64,000 bases of DNA from Defluviimonas salinarum (GTDB taxonomy: Bacteria > Pseudomonadota > Alphaproteobacteria > Rhodobacterales > Rhodobacteraceae), in the NCBI RefSeq assembly GCF_026013545.1, contig NZ_JAPDOG010000020.1:1-64000 (forward strand), written 5' to 3'. This document shows, piece by piece, positions 27,314-36,041 of this stretch. The notes below the pieces were generated by a model. It searched no databases and had not been told where the DNA came from. It worked only from the letters and a program-made list of their open reading frames with translations. Within the stretch, counting starts at the first letter, position 1. The number at the start of each line of letters is the position of its first letter. The position numbers were made by a program, and so were the translations under genes.

Positions 27314-28873
27314 TCAGTACCATTCGTCCGGCAACGCCGTCTTGCGGCGGGCCACATAGTCGTCGAGCGCCTCGGCAATGGCAGGATCCATCGGCGGCGC
27401 CTCGTAGGCCGCGAGCATCGCCTTCCAGCGGTCGTTGGCGCGTTCCTCGGCGGTGCGGCAGCCGGCCTCGACCCAGCTCTCGTAGGGGCCGGCCTCGGCG
27501 ATGTCGGGCATGTGGTTGGCAGTCGCGAAATGCCGCATCGTGTGGCTGGTGGAGAGGAAGTTCTGCCCCGGCCCGGCCTCATGGTAGCTCTCGCGGGTGA
27601 GCGTGTCGGCGGAGACCTCCATCCCCGAGGCGAGCGTCAGCATCGCCCCGCAATGGTCGAGATCCATGACGAATTTCTCGTAGCCCATGGTCAGCCCGCC
27701 CTCGAGCCAGCCGGCCGCGTGCCAGACCTGGTTCGCGCCGGACATGACCGTCGCCCACATCGCCGAGGCGCTGTCCTGCATCGCCTGGCCATCGGGCGAA
27801 TTGGCCGCCGTGATCTGCCCGCCGCCGGAGCGCACCGGCACCCCGAGCCGCCGCGCGAGCTGGCCGAGCGCCATCGTCACGAGATTGCCCTCGGGCGTGC
27901 CGAAGGTCAGCGCGCCGGACTTGAGGCTCATCGTGTTGTGGAAGCTGCCGTAGACCACCGGGCAACCGGGCCGGACGAGCTGCGCGAGCGCGATCCCGGC
28001 CATCGCCTCGGCATGGGTCTGGGCGGCGACGGCGGCGGGCGTCACCGGCCCCATCGCGCCGCCGAAGATCGCCGGCGAGACGCAGACGCATTGCCCGGCC
28101 GCCGCATAGCTGCGCAGCGCCCCCGTCATCGTCTCGTCGAAGACCAGCGGCGAGTTGACGTTGATGTTGCCCTGCATCACCGCGTGCTCCGCGACCGTAT
28201 CGGCGCCGTAGGCGATCCGCGCCATCTCGATCGAGTCCTCGGCGCGCGATACCGAGGTCACGGCGCCCATGAAGGGCTTCGCCGACAGCGTCAGATGGGC
28301 GTGCACCATGTCGAAATGGCGCTTGTTGACGGGAATGTCGGTCGGCTCGCAGACGGTGCCGCCGGAGTGATGAAGCCAGGGCGACATCCAGGCTAGCTTC
28401 ACGAAGTTGCGGAAATCCTCGATCGTCGCGTAGCGCCGGCCACGGTCGAGATCGGTCACGAAAGGCGAGCCGTAGCCCGGCATCAGCACGAGGTGATCGC
28501 CGCCGAGGACTACCGAGTGGCGCGGATCGCGGGCGTGGAGCGTGAATTCTGCCGGCGCAGTGGCGCAGAGCGCGCGCGCCTGACCGGGCTGGAACCGCAC
28601 CCGCTCGCCCTTCACCTCGCAACCTGCCGCCGCAAAGAGCCGCAGCGCCTCCGCGTCGCCGCGAAAGTCGATGCCGATCTCGGCGAGGATCCAGTCGGCC
28701 TGTTCCTCGAGTTGGGCGAGCGCCTCCTCGCCGAGAAGCTTGTAGGCCGGGATCCGGCGTAGAAAGAGGCCCGCCCCGGTCGCCGCGATGTTGCCCGCAG
28801 CCCGCCGGGCGCGGCCGCCGCGCCGCCGCTCGGGACCGGTATCGGAGGTTGCCGGCGCTTCATGGGTCAACAC
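27314..28873 (-). CDS. MttB-superfamily (trimethylamine methyltransferase family) protein
   Basis: 519 residues from GTG 28873, the usual MttB size. Family blocks: LLGEEALAQLEEQADWILAEIG (residues near 50), LVLMPGYGSPFVTDLDRGRRY, KPFMGAVTSVSRAEDS, MQGNINVNSPLVFDE and GSFHNTMSLKSGALTFGTPE. No in-frame amber codon is present, so it is a non-pyrrolysine member, like MtgB glycine-betaine methyltransferases. GTG is preceded by AGAGG; the open frame upstream has only a TTG and no homology. It is the first gene of a two-gene unit with the GcvT-like gene, divergent from the LysR gene that probably controls both. No corrinoid protein gene is nearby. Confidence 0.88.
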   Translation of the reverse strand: MLTHEAPATSDTGPERRRGGRARRAAGNIAATGAGLFLRRIPAYKLLGEEALAQLEEQADWILAEIGIDFRGDAEALRLFAAAGCEVKGERVRFQPGQARALCATAPAEFTLHARDPRHSVVLGGDHLVLMPGYGSPFVTDLDRGRRYATIEDFRNFVKLAWMSPWLHHSGGTVCEPTDIPVNKRHFDMVHAHLTLSAKPFMGAVTSVSRAEDSIEMARIAYGADTVAEHAVMQGNINVNSPLVFDETMTGALRSYAAAGQCVCVSPAIFGGAMGPVTPAAVAAQTHAEAMAGIALAQLVRPGCPVVYGSFHNTMSLKSGALTFGTPEGNLVTMALGQLARRLGVPVRSGGGQITAANSPDGQAMQDSASAMWATVMSGANQVWHAAGWLEGGLTMGYEKFVMDLDHCGAMLTLASGMEVSADTLTRESYHEAGPGQNFLSTSHTMRHFATANHMPDIAEAGPYESWVEAGCRTAEERANDRWKAMLAAYEAPPMDPAIAEALDDYVARRKTALPDEWY

Positions 28874-28940
28874 GGTTCGCCTCTTGGCTGGATCGCCGGA
28901 TGCGGAATTGCCCGGATACGTCCATAGAAAAGGCCAGTTC

Positions 28941-28991
28941 AGCAAATCGACAAGCGAATTGATTTGCTCTTGTCGTATAGTTTTTCTATAC
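28941..28991. promoter_or_regulatory. Two palindromes in the mttB-like / lysR intergenic region
   Basis: AGCAAATC (28941-28948) and GATTTGCT (28961-28968) are perfect 8-base arms 12 bases apart. GTATAG (28975-28980) and CTATAC (28986-28991) flank TTTTT and include TATAG-N5-CTATA, which fits the T-N11-A form of LysR sites. They are the likely binding sites of the divergent LysR protein. Confidence 0.65.
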
Positions 28992-28998
28992 GCAAAAG

Positions 28999-29874
28999 AT
29001 GCGGTTCCGCCATTACGACAGCCTGCGCATTTTCGCCACCGTCGCGCGTCATGCGAGCTTCGCCGCCGCTGCCGAGGAGCTCAACCTCACCAAGGGCGCG
29101 GTGAGCCACCAGATCCGCGGGCTCGAGGACGTGCTCGGGTTCGCGCTCTTCACGCGCCTGCCGCGCGGCATCGCTCCAACGACCAAGGGGCAGGAACTGG
29201 CGGCCACGCTCAAGGCCGCCTTCGACACGGTCGAGGCGCGAATCGCCGATCTGCGCGAGGCGCCCGAAAGGCCGGTGACGGTCGGCGTGACGACCTACTT
29301 CGCCTCGCGCTGGCTCTCGCCACGGCTGATGACCTTCCTTGAGGCCCATCCGCGGGTCCGCATCCGCATCCAGCCGATGGTCGACCTGACCGAACTGCAG
29401 GGCGAGGGCATCGACCTCGCGATCCGTTGGGGCCGGGGCGACTGGAACGACGTGGCGATCCGCCCGCTCTTTCGCTGTCCTGCCTTCGCCACCGGAGCAC
29501 CCGCAGCGATGGCACTCGTGCGCGAGGCGGGGCTCGCTGCCGCGCTCGGGCGGCTCACACTGCTCGCCGACCGCTCCGGCAGCGCCGCCTGGGCCGACTG
29601 GCACCGCGCCGCCGGCCTGCCCTTCGCCGCGCGGAGCGCGGTCCTGACCGTCGCCGACCCGAACGTGCGCGTCCAGGCAGTGATCGACGGCCAGGGAATC
29701 GCGCTCAACGACGCGCTGGTGCAGCCGGAGATCGACGCCGGCCGGCTCTGCCGCCTGTCGGAGCATGCCCTTGATGATTATGGCTATTTCCTCGCCTATG
29801 AGGCGGGAACGCTGGCAAATCCGGACGTCGCGGCCTTCGCAGACTGGCTGATCGCGGCGGCGGAGCGAGGATGA
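28999..29874 (+). CDS. LysR-family transcriptional regulator (GcvA-like)
   Basis: 291 residues. The winged helix-turn-helix is at residues 5-64 (RHASFAAAAEELNLTKGAVSHQIRGLED), followed by the periplasmic-binding-like effector domain from about 92. FATVARHxSFAxAAxEL is typical of the GcvA/AmpR type. It is divergent from the MttB/GcvT-like pair with 125 bases between the start codons, where two palindromes lie, so it probably senses the methylated substrate or its product. The effector is unknown. Confidence 0.93.
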   Translation: MRFRHYDSLRIFATVARHASFAAAAEELNLTKGAVSHQIRGLEDVLGFALFTRLPRGIAPTTKGQELAATLKAAFDTVEARIADLREAPERPVTVGVTTYFASRWLSPRLMTFLEAHPRVRIRIQPMVDLTELQGEGIDLAIRWGRGDWNDVAIRPLFRCPAFATGAPAAMALVREAGLAAALGRLTLLADRSGSAAWADWHRAAGLPFAARSAVLTVADPNVRVQAVIDGQGIALNDALVQPEIDAGRLCRLSEHALDDYGYFLAYEAGTLANPDVAAFADWLIAAAERG

Positions 29875-29893
29875 TGTCTGTCTGGAGGAGAAG

Positions 29894-29970
29894 TGGTGGC
29901 GAGGGGGGGACTCGAACCCCCGACCCCGTGATTATGAGTCACGTGCTCTAACCAGCTGAGCTACCTAGCC
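29894..29970 (-). tRNA. tRNA-Met (CAU), with CCA encoded
   Basis: Seventy-seven bases that fold as a tRNA: acceptor GGCTAGG/CCTCGCC, D-arm GCTC/GAGC, anticodon stem CGTGA/TCACG with loop CTCATAA, variable GGGTC, T-stem GGGGG/CCCCC with TTCGAGT, then A and CCA. Anticodon CAU. The D-arm and anticodon loop match elongator Met rather than initiator (which has three G-C pairs below the loop), though a CAU that is lysidinylated to read Ile AUA cannot be fully excluded. Position 4-69 is T-C, a mismatch. Confidence 0.93.
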
Positions 29971-30026
29971 ACTGCGCGGGCTAGGTATGCCAGCCCCCGC
30001 GCCCCGTCAAGGGCGAATCTCGGCCC

Positions 30027-31037
30027 TCACACACCATGATAGTCGCGGTACCAGGCGACGAAGGCCGCCATCCCGGTACGGATGTCGGTTTCCGGCCCGT
30101 AGCCGGTGAGGCGCCGCATCAGGCTGTTGTCGGCCCAGGTCGCCCTTACGTCGCCCTTCTGCATCTCCATCAGGTTGCGTTTCGCCGGTTTGCCCGCCGC
30201 GGCCTCGATCGCCGCGATGAAATCTCCGAGCGCCACCTTCTCGCCGTTGCCGATATTGACCACACGCCACGGCGCCACCGGCGACAGGCTGTCGCCCTCC
30301 GCGATATCTTCGGGGGCGGCGGGCCGCTCGGGCACGGCGTCGATCAGGAGCCGCACGCCGCGTACCAGATCCGTCACGTAGGTGAAGTCGCGGTACATCT
30401 GGCCGTGACCGTAGACGTCGATCGGATCGCCCGCGAGAATCGCCTTGGTGAACTTGAACGGCGCCATGTCCGGGCGCCCCCAGGGGCCGTAGACGGTGAA
30501 AAACCGGAAGCAGGTCGTCGGCAGGTTGTAGAGATGCGCCCAGGAATGGCTCAGCGCCTCGGTCGCCTTCTTGGTCGCGGCATAGAGCGACACCTGCGTA
30601 TCCGCCTTGTCGGTCTCGCGGTAGGGCATCTCGGTATTGGCACCGAAGACCGAGGAGGTCGAGGCGAGAAGCAGGTGCTTCACGCCAAGGTCACGCGCGG
30701 CCTCCATCACGTTGAACGTGCCCTCGATATTGGAGGAAAGGTAGCTTCGCGGCGCCTCGAGGCTGTAGCGCACGCCGGCCTGGGCGGCGAGGTGGACGAC
30801 GACATCGGGCTTGAACGCGGCCATGTCCGCCACGAGCGCCGCGCCGTCCTCAAGCATGCATTCGGTGAAGCCGAAGCCCGGTGTCTGCAGCAGGATGCCT
30901 AGACGCGCCCGCTTCAGCGCCACGTCGTAATAGTCGGTCATCCCGTCCATGCCGTGAACCCGGATCCCCTCGTCGAGCAGGAGCTTCGCGAGATGGAAGC
31001 CGATGAAGCCGGCCGCCCCGGTGATGTAGACGCGCAT
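30027..31037 (-). CDS. NAD-dependent UDP-glucuronate 4-epimerase-like protein
   Basis: 336 residues of the extended short-chain dehydrogenase group. Motifs: TGAAGFIGFHLA (NAD binding), VHLAAQAGVRYSLEAP, STSSVF and SLYAATKKA (catalytic YxxxK), RFFTVYGPWGRPDMA. The phrases 'AGVRYS' and 'YGPWGRPDMA' are typical of UDP-glucuronate 4-epimerases, which make UDP-galacturonate for surface polysaccharide. The ATG at 31037 has GGAGGACA upstream. It stands alone between tRNA-Met and the divergent SelD fusion gene, with no glycosyltransferases nearby. Confidence 0.9.
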   Translation of the reverse strand: MRVYITGAAGFIGFHLAKLLLDEGIRVHGMDGMTDYYDVALKRARLGILLQTPGFGFTECMLEDGAALVADMAAFKPDVVVHLAAQAGVRYSLEAPRSYLSSNIEGTFNVMEAARDLGVKHLLLASTSSVFGANTEMPYRETDKADTQVSLYAATKKATEALSHSWAHLYNLPTTCFRFFTVYGPWGRPDMAPFKFTKAILAGDPIDVYGHGQMYRDFTYVTDLVRGVRLLIDAVPERPAAPEDIAEGDSLSPVAPWRVVNIGNGEKVALGDFIAAIEAAAGKPAKRNLMEMQKGDVRATWADNSLMRRLTGYGPETDIRTGMAAFVAWYRDYHGV

Positions 31038-31147
31038 GCTGTCCTCCCTGCCCTCGCGCGATGAATAGCCGGTCGGCGCGCGGGGGCCAAGGCCGGGCAT
31101 CGCCAAATCCCGCGCGCCGCGTTAGGGAGAGCGGGAAAGGAGCCCCG

Positions 31148-33328
31148 ATGCAGCCCCAGATTCCGCTCACCCGCGACCTCGTCCTGATCGGCGGCGGCCA
31201 TACCCACGCGCTGGTGCTGCGGATGTGGGGGATGCGGCCCCTGCCCGGCGTCCGGCTGACGCTGATCAACCCGGCGCCGACCGCGGCCTATTCCGGCATG
31301 CTGCCCGGCCATATCGCCGGGCATTACCCGCGCGAGGCGCTGCAGATCGACCTGGTGCAGCTCGCCCGCCACGCCGGGGCGCGGCTCATCCTCGGCCGCG
31401 CCGCGGGGATCGACCGGGAATCAGGCCGGGTGATCGTGCCGGGGCGGCCCGACGTCGCCTACGACGTCGCCTCGATCGACATCGGCATCACCGCCGAGAT
31501 GCCACGCCTGCCGGGCTTTTCCGACTTCGCAGTGCCGGCGAAGCCGCTCGACGCCTTTGCTGACCGCTGGGAGGCCTATGTGCTCCAGCTTCCCGCCGGC
31601 GCGTCGGGGGCCAGGGTCGCCGTGGTCGGCGCTGGCGTCGCCGGGGTCGAACTGGCGCTCGCCGCCCGCCACCGGCTCGGGCCGGAGGCTTCGGTCACGC
31701 TCGTTGAGCGCAATCACGCGCTCGCCGCGGTCGGCGCCGGAGCGGGCCGGGCGCTCCGGGCGCATCTCGACCGCGCCCGGATCACCCTGATCGAGCAAAT
31801 GCCCGCCGCGGCGGTGGAGCCCGACGGCGTGCGGCTCGCGGACGGCCAGCTCGTCCCGGCCGATTTCGTGATCGGCACCGCCGCGGCGCGAGCCCCAGGC
31901 TGGCTCGCCACGACCGGGCTGCCGCTGCGGGACGGTTTCGTGACGGTCGATCCGATGCTGCGATCGACCGGCGACAGGTCAATTTTCGCGGCAGGCGACA
32001 TCGCGCATCTGTCCCACGCGCCGCGCCCGAAGGCCGGGGTCTTCGCCGTGCGCCAGGCGCCGGTGCTCCTGCACAATCTCGACGTCGCGCTCACCGGCAC
32101 CGGGCGGATGCGGCGCTACCGGCCGCAATCGGACTATCTCAAGCTCATCTCCACCGGATCGAAGCACGCGGTCGCCGACAAGTGGGGACTGCCCGTGGAC
32201 GGCGCCTGGCTCTGGCGCTGGAAGGACCGGATCGACCGTCGTTTCATGGCGAAGTTCCACGATCTGCCCAAGATGACCCCGCCACCCCTGCCCGCGCGCG
32301 TCGCGGCAGGGGTGCGCGAGGAGCTTGGCCGCGGCAAGCCGCTCTGCGGCGGCTGCGGCGCCAAGGTCGGCCAGGCCGATCTCAGGGCCGCGCTCGCAGG
32401 CCTGCCCGCGCCGCACCGGCCCGACGTGATCTCGGGCCCCGGCGACGATGCGGCGGTGCTCGCCCACGGCAAGGGCCAGCAGGTGATCACCACCGACCAT
32501 GTCCGCGCCTTCACCGAGGATCCCTGGCTTCTGGCGCGGATCACCGCGGTTCACGCGATGGGCGATGTATGGTCGATGGGCGCGCGGCCGCAGGCGGCGC
32601 TGGCGCAGGTGATCCTGCCGCGCATGTCGCCGCGGCTGCAGGCCGAGACGCTGCGCGAGATCATGGCGGCGGCGGCCGAGACCTTCGGCGCCGAGGGTGC
32701 CGATGTCGTCGGCGGCCATACGAGCCTCGGCGCCGAGCTGACCGTCGGGTTCACCGTGACCGGCCTGTCTGCGGAGCCCGCGCTCGCCCAGGCCGGCGCG
32801 CGGCCCGGCGACTGGCTGATCCTGACCAAGCCGATCGGCACCGGCGTGATCCTCGCCGCTGAGATGACCCGCGCCGCGCCTGGCGGCGTGGTGGCGGGCG
32901 CGCTGGCCTCGATGGCGCGCAGTCAAGGCGCGGCGGCGCGGATCCTCGGCCCCGAGGCCCATGCGATGACCGACATCACCGGATTCGGACTCGCCGGCCA
33001 CCTGATGACGATGCTCGAGGCCTCGGGCACCGCCGCGCGGATCTCGCTCCGCCATGTTCCGCTCCTGCCCGGCGCCGAGGCGCTCGCGGCGGCGGGGCAC
33101 GGATCGACGCTCCTGCCCGCGAACCGCGCGGTGATGGCGCGGATGTTCCTGACCGAAAACCCGCGCGCCGATCTGCTCTTCGATCCGCAGACGGCGGGCG
33201 GCCTTCTGGCCGCAGTGCCGGCCGCGGCGGCGATGGATCTTGTCCGTCGGCTGCGCGACGCGGGCGAGCCGGCGGCGGTCATCGGTGAGCTGACCGAGGG
33301 TCCGGCCTTCCTGACGGTCGAGGACTGA
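31148..33328 (+). CDS. selD: NADH dehydrogenase-like / selenide, water dikinase (SelD) fusion
   Basis: 726 residues. Residues 1 to about 380 are a pyridine nucleotide-disulfide oxidoreductase: LVLIGGGHTHALVL, VAVVGAGVAGVELALAA and SIFAAGDIAHL bind FAD and NAD(P). From about 385 to the end is SelD: LCGGCGAKVG has C403 and K406 in the place of E. coli Cys17 and Lys20, GPGDDAAVL binds metal-ATP, and TDITGFGLAGHL is the AIRS C-domain block. It makes selenophosphate. The N-terminal domain is thought to supply reduced selenium, by inference. Cysteine, not selenocysteine, is used. It faces mnmH, the user of selenophosphate. Confidence 0.95.
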   Translation: MQPQIPLTRDLVLIGGGHTHALVLRMWGMRPLPGVRLTLINPAPTAAYSGMLPGHIAGHYPREALQIDLVQLARHAGARLILGRAAGIDRESGRVIVPGRPDVAYDVASIDIGITAEMPRLPGFSDFAVPAKPLDAFADRWEAYVLQLPAGASGARVAVVGAGVAGVELALAARHRLGPEASVTLVERNHALAAVGAGAGRALRAHLDRARITLIEQMPAAAVEPDGVRLADGQLVPADFVIGTAAARAPGWLATTGLPLRDGFVTVDPMLRSTGDRSIFAAGDIAHLSHAPRPKAGVFAVRQAPVLLHNLDVALTGTGRMRRYRPQSDYLKLISTGSKHAVADKWGLPVDGAWLWRWKDRIDRRFMAKFHDLPKMTPPPLPARVAAGVREELGRGKPLCGGCGAKVGQADLRAALAGLPAPHRPDVISGPGDDAAVLAHGKGQQVITTDHVRAFTEDPWLLARITAVHAMGDVWSMGARPQAALAQVILPRMSPRLQAETLREIMAAAAETFGAEGADVVGGHTSLGAELTVGFTVTGLSAEPALAQAGARPGDWLILTKPIGTGVILAAEMTRAAPGGVVAGALASMARSQGAAARILGPEAHAMTDITGFGLAGHLMTMLEASGTAARISLRHVPLLPGAEALAAAGHGSTLLPANRAVMARMFLTENPRADLLFDPQTAGGLLAAVPAAAAMDLVRRLRDAGEPAAVIGELTEGPAFLTVED

Positions 33329-33337
33329 TCCATCGGA

Positions 33338-33390
33338 GCGCCCGTTCCGGGCGCAAGTGATCTCTCGCGCCCGTCGCCAGGGCGACGGGC
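33338..33390. terminator. Two stem-loops between selD and mnmH
   Basis: GCGCCCG (33338-33344) / CGGGCGC (33348-33354), three-base loop, and GCCCGTCGCC (33369-33378) / GGCGACGGGC (33381-33390), two-base loop. They fill the 74 bases between convergent stops and likely end transcription from both sides. No T-runs. Confidence 0.6.
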
Positions 33391-33402
33391 ACTCGGGCGG
33401 GG

Positions 33403-34473
33403 TCAGTCCCGCGCGGATCCCGTGAGCCTGCGCGCGGCCGCGGCCACCCCGCTTGCGAGCGAGCGCAGCGCATCCGGGGCGAGGCTCGGGGTCTCGACCA
33501 GCGCCTCGCGCTCGGGCGCGAACCGGGCGCGGTGCTTTTCGTAGCGCGGGTCGTAGTGGCGCTCCATCAGGTCGCGCGCGAGGTCGGGATAGGCGCCCTG
33601 CCCCGCGAGCCCGAGCCAGGTCTCGATCACCTCGGCGGCGTGGACCGGCCGGAGCCGTTCCACCACCGCGGCGAGCCTTGCGGGATCGTCGGTCACGTCG
33701 GCATAGGCGCGCGCGAGGTAGTCCGCCCGCGCCACCAGCGGCGCCGATATCCGCACGCGCGGCGCGGCGCACATCGCCGCCCAGAGCTGCTTTGGCACCG
33801 CGAGATTGCCGACGCGCGAGCTTTCGGCCTCCACCACCACCGGCCGAACCGGATCGAGACCCGCAAGCGCGGTCGCGAGCCGCCCCTCGAACGCCTTCTG
33901 CGAGGGCTGGCCGCCGGGCATGTCGCCAAAGAGCGAGCCACGGTGGTTGGCGAGCCCCTCAAGGTCGATCACCTGCAGCCCCTCAGCCGCGAGGAGCCCG
34001 AGAACCTCGGTCTTGGCCGAGCCGGTATTGCCGTCGAGCACGACGACCGGCGCCCGGACGGGGCGCTCCTGCAGCTCCTCGACCACGAGCTTGCGCCAGG
34101 CCTTGTAGCCGCCCTCGACCAGTTCCACCCGCCAGCCGACCTGGCCGAGGATCGTCGCGAAGGAGCCAGACCGCTGACCGCCGCGCCAGCAATAGACGAG
34201 CGGACGCCAGCCGCCCGGCATGTCGGCCAGAGGCCCTTCGAGATGGCGCGCGGCGTTTCGCGCCACGAGGGCGGCCCCGAGCTTGCGGGCGCGGAAGGGC
34301 GAGTTCTGCTTGTAGATCGTCCCGACGCGGGCGCGTTCGGCATCGTCGAGCACCGGAAGGTTGATCGCGCCCGGCAGGTGGTCCTCGGCATATTCCGAGG
34401 GGGAGCGCACGTCGATCACCGCGTCGAAATCGAACGCGGCCACTTGGGCAAGGGAGGTGAGCGTCAGCGCCAT
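33403..34473 (-). CDS. mnmH: tRNA 2-selenouridine synthase MnmH (SelU)
   Basis: 356 residues. The rhodanese domain (1 to about 130) begins with VIDVRSPSEYAEDHLPGA and has its catalytic cysteine at about 95 in YCWRGGQRS. The second domain starts with a P-loop GNTGSAKTEVL (about 148-158) and LEGLANHRGS. MnmH replaces the sulfur of 2-thiouridine at the tRNA wobble position with selenium from selenophosphate, via a geranylated form. It is convergent with selD, which makes its substrate. No selenocysteine machinery (selA, selB) is in the window. Confidence 0.95.
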   Translation of the reverse strand: MALTLTSLAQVAAFDFDAVIDVRSPSEYAEDHLPGAINLPVLDDAERARVGTIYKQNSPFRARKLGAALVARNAARHLEGPLADMPGGWRPLVYCWRGGQRSGSFATILGQVGWRVELVEGGYKAWRKLVVEELQERPVRAPVVVLDGNTGSAKTEVLGLLAAEGLQVIDLEGLANHRGSLFGDMPGGQPSQKAFEGRLATALAGLDPVRPVVVEAESSRVGNLAVPKQLWAAMCAAPRVRISAPLVARADYLARAYADVTDDPARLAAVVERLRPVHAAEVIETWLGLAGQGAYPDLARDLMERHYDPRYEKHRARFAPEREALVETPSLAPDALRSLASGVAAAARRLTGSARD

Positions 34474-34516
34474 GGCCCCTCATAGCGCCCCCGGCGCTGC
34501 GCCGGAAGGGGTGTGA

Positions 34517-35116
34517 TCAGTAGACCATCACCGGCGCGCCGAGCGCGACGCGGTCGTAAAGATCGACGACATGGGAATTGACCATGCGGATGCAGCCGTT
34601 CGACACCGATCGTCCGATCGAGTTCGGCTCGGTCGTGCCGTGGATGCGGATCGCAGTGTCATGGCCATTCTGGAAGAGATAGAGCGCCCGCGCGCCCAAA
34701 GGATTGTTCGGCCCGCCCGGCATGCCCTCGGCATATTTCGCGTAAGCGGCGGGATTGCGCTCGATCATCTCCGGCGTCGGCTTCCAGCTCGGCCATTCGA
34801 CCTTGCGCCCGACCACCGCCTGGCCGCGATAGACGAGCTCCGCCTTGCCGACCGCGACGCCGTAGCGGACCGCCCAGCCGGGCTTGGCGATGAAATAGAG
34901 GAAATGCTGCGACGAGAGCACGTGGATCGAGCCCGGCACGAAGCTGCGCTTGACGCGCATCACGATGGGGTAGAACTCTGGCGCGATGGTCAGGCCGGGG
35001 ACCGGCTGGGCAGGCGCCGCGGGCGCCTGTCCCGTTGCGGCGCGTGCGGCCGGTGGCAGGGCGGCGAGCATCCCCGCGGCCAGGGCTCCGGTCACAAGCG
35101 CACGACGGTCAGGCAT
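34517..35116 (-). CDS. L,D-transpeptidase, YkuD family
   Basis: 199 residues with a signal peptide containing a twin-arginine-like start (DRRALVTGALAAGMLAALPPAARA). The YkuD catalytic block is near the C-terminus: IRIHGTTEPNSIG then SNGCIRM, with catalytic Cys in NGC. It should crosslink peptidoglycan stems or attach lipoproteins in the periplasm. PNNPLGARALYLF is also typical. The ATG at 35116 is chosen over one 15 codons upstream because it begins a clean signal. Monocistronic, divergent from the ABC transporter operon. Confidence 0.92.
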   Translation of the reverse strand: MPDRRALVTGALAAGMLAALPPAARAATGQAPAAPAQPVPGLTIAPEFYPIVMRVKRSFVPGSIHVLSSQHFLYFIAKPGWAVRYGVAVGKAELVYRGQAVVGRKVEWPSWKPTPEMIERNPAAYAKYAEGMPGGPNNPLGARALYLFQNGHDTAIRIHGTTEPNSIGRSVSNGCIRMVNSHVVDLYDRVALGAPVMVY

Positions 35117-35170
35117 AGTCTCGTTCTCCTCTGCAGCGCCCCCGCGCGAGGCCGCATCCACCAGTCTAAC

Positions 35171-35212
35171 CCAGATTTGTCCTTTTCGATCTGTTTTTTC
35201 CGAAGAATCTGG
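35171..35212. promoter_or_regulatory. Long inverted repeat in the ldt / ABC-transporter intergenic region
   Basis: CCAGATT (35171-35177) and AATCTGG (35206-35212), 28 bases apart; outer CTAAC (35166-35170) and GTTAG further extend the symmetry. Two T-runs lie between. Possible operator for one of the divergent units; binding protein unknown. Confidence 0.35.
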
Positions 35213-35333
35213 CCGTGTTAGGGCGCGAATATGCCATCCTCGGACCTGTGCGTGCCCGATCCGCCGGCCTTCTATTGCGCCAGATCAATGACGCGGCCCG
35301 CGTGCCGGGCGATAGGATCGCAAAGGACAAGCC

Positions 35334-36041
35334 ATGGCCCCGCCCGTCTTCAGAACCGAGAACCTCACCAAGGTCTACGACACCGGCAAGGTGAAGGTCC
35401 ACGCCCTCGCCGGCGTCGATCTGGAGCTTTACGAGGGCGAGCTGACGGTCCTGCTCGGCCCCTCCGGCTCGGGCAAGTCGACGCTTCTGAACATCCTCGG
35501 CGGGCTCGACACCGCGACCTCGGGCCGGGTCTGGTTCCGCGATCTGGAGCTCACCGGGATGGGCGACCGCCAGCTCACCGCCTACCGGCGCGACCATGTC
35601 GGCTTCGTCTTCCAGTTCTACAACCTCGTCGCCTCGCTCACCGCGCGCGAGAATGTCCAGCTCGTCACCGATGTCTCGAAGCACCCGATGCGCCCGGCCG
35701 AGGCCCTCGCGCTCGTCGGGCTCGAACCGCGGCTCGACCATTTTCCGGCCGAGCTTTCGGGTGGCGAGCAGCAGCGGGTGGCGATCGCGCGGGCCATCGC
35801 CAAGCGGCCCGAAGTGCTCCTTTGCGACGAACCGACCGGCGCCCTGGACAGCAAGACAGGCGTCCAGGTGCTCGAGGCGCTTCAGCGCGTGAACGACGAG
35901 CTCGGAACCGCGACCGTGGTGATCACCCACAACGCGATGATCCGGAAGATGGCGCACCGGGTCCTCCGCTTCCAGGACGGCCGCATCTCCTCGGTCGAGA
36001 CCAATGACACCCGCCTCGCGCCCTCGGAGATCGAATGGTGA
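35334..36041 (+). CDS. ABC transporter ATP-binding protein (LolD/MacB type)
   Basis: 235 residues. Walker [13 protein letters not shown] at about 42-50, signature LSGGEQQR, Walker [13 protein letters not shown] and the switch His in VITHNA. The phrase '[21 protein letters not shown]' (partly quoted) is typical of MacB/LolD ATPases that drive FtsX-type permeases rather than transport through the membrane directly. AAAGGACAAGCC precedes the start. The permease gene overlaps its end and an HlyD-family protein follows, so this is a three-part MacAB-like exporter in the inner membrane. Confidence 0.94.
   Translation: MAPPVFRTENLTKVYDTGKVKVHALAGVDLELYEGELTVLLGPSGSGKSTLLNILGGLDTATSGRVWFRDLELTGMGDRQLTAYRRDHVGFVFQFYNLVASLTARENVQLVTDVSKHPMRPAEALALVGLEPRLDHFPAELSGGEQQRVAIARAIAKRPEVLLCDEPTGALDSKTGVQVLEALQRVNDELGTATVVITHNAMIRKMAHRVLRFQDGRISSVETNDTRLAPSEIEW

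Noticed and set aside
27314-28873. In-frame amber codon for pyrrolysine in the MttB-like gene
   Set aside because: The frame is continuous without TAG, so it is not a pyrrolysine protein.
32341-32370. Selenocysteine in SelD
   Set aside because: The active-site position is Cys403 encoded by TGC; no in-frame TGA.
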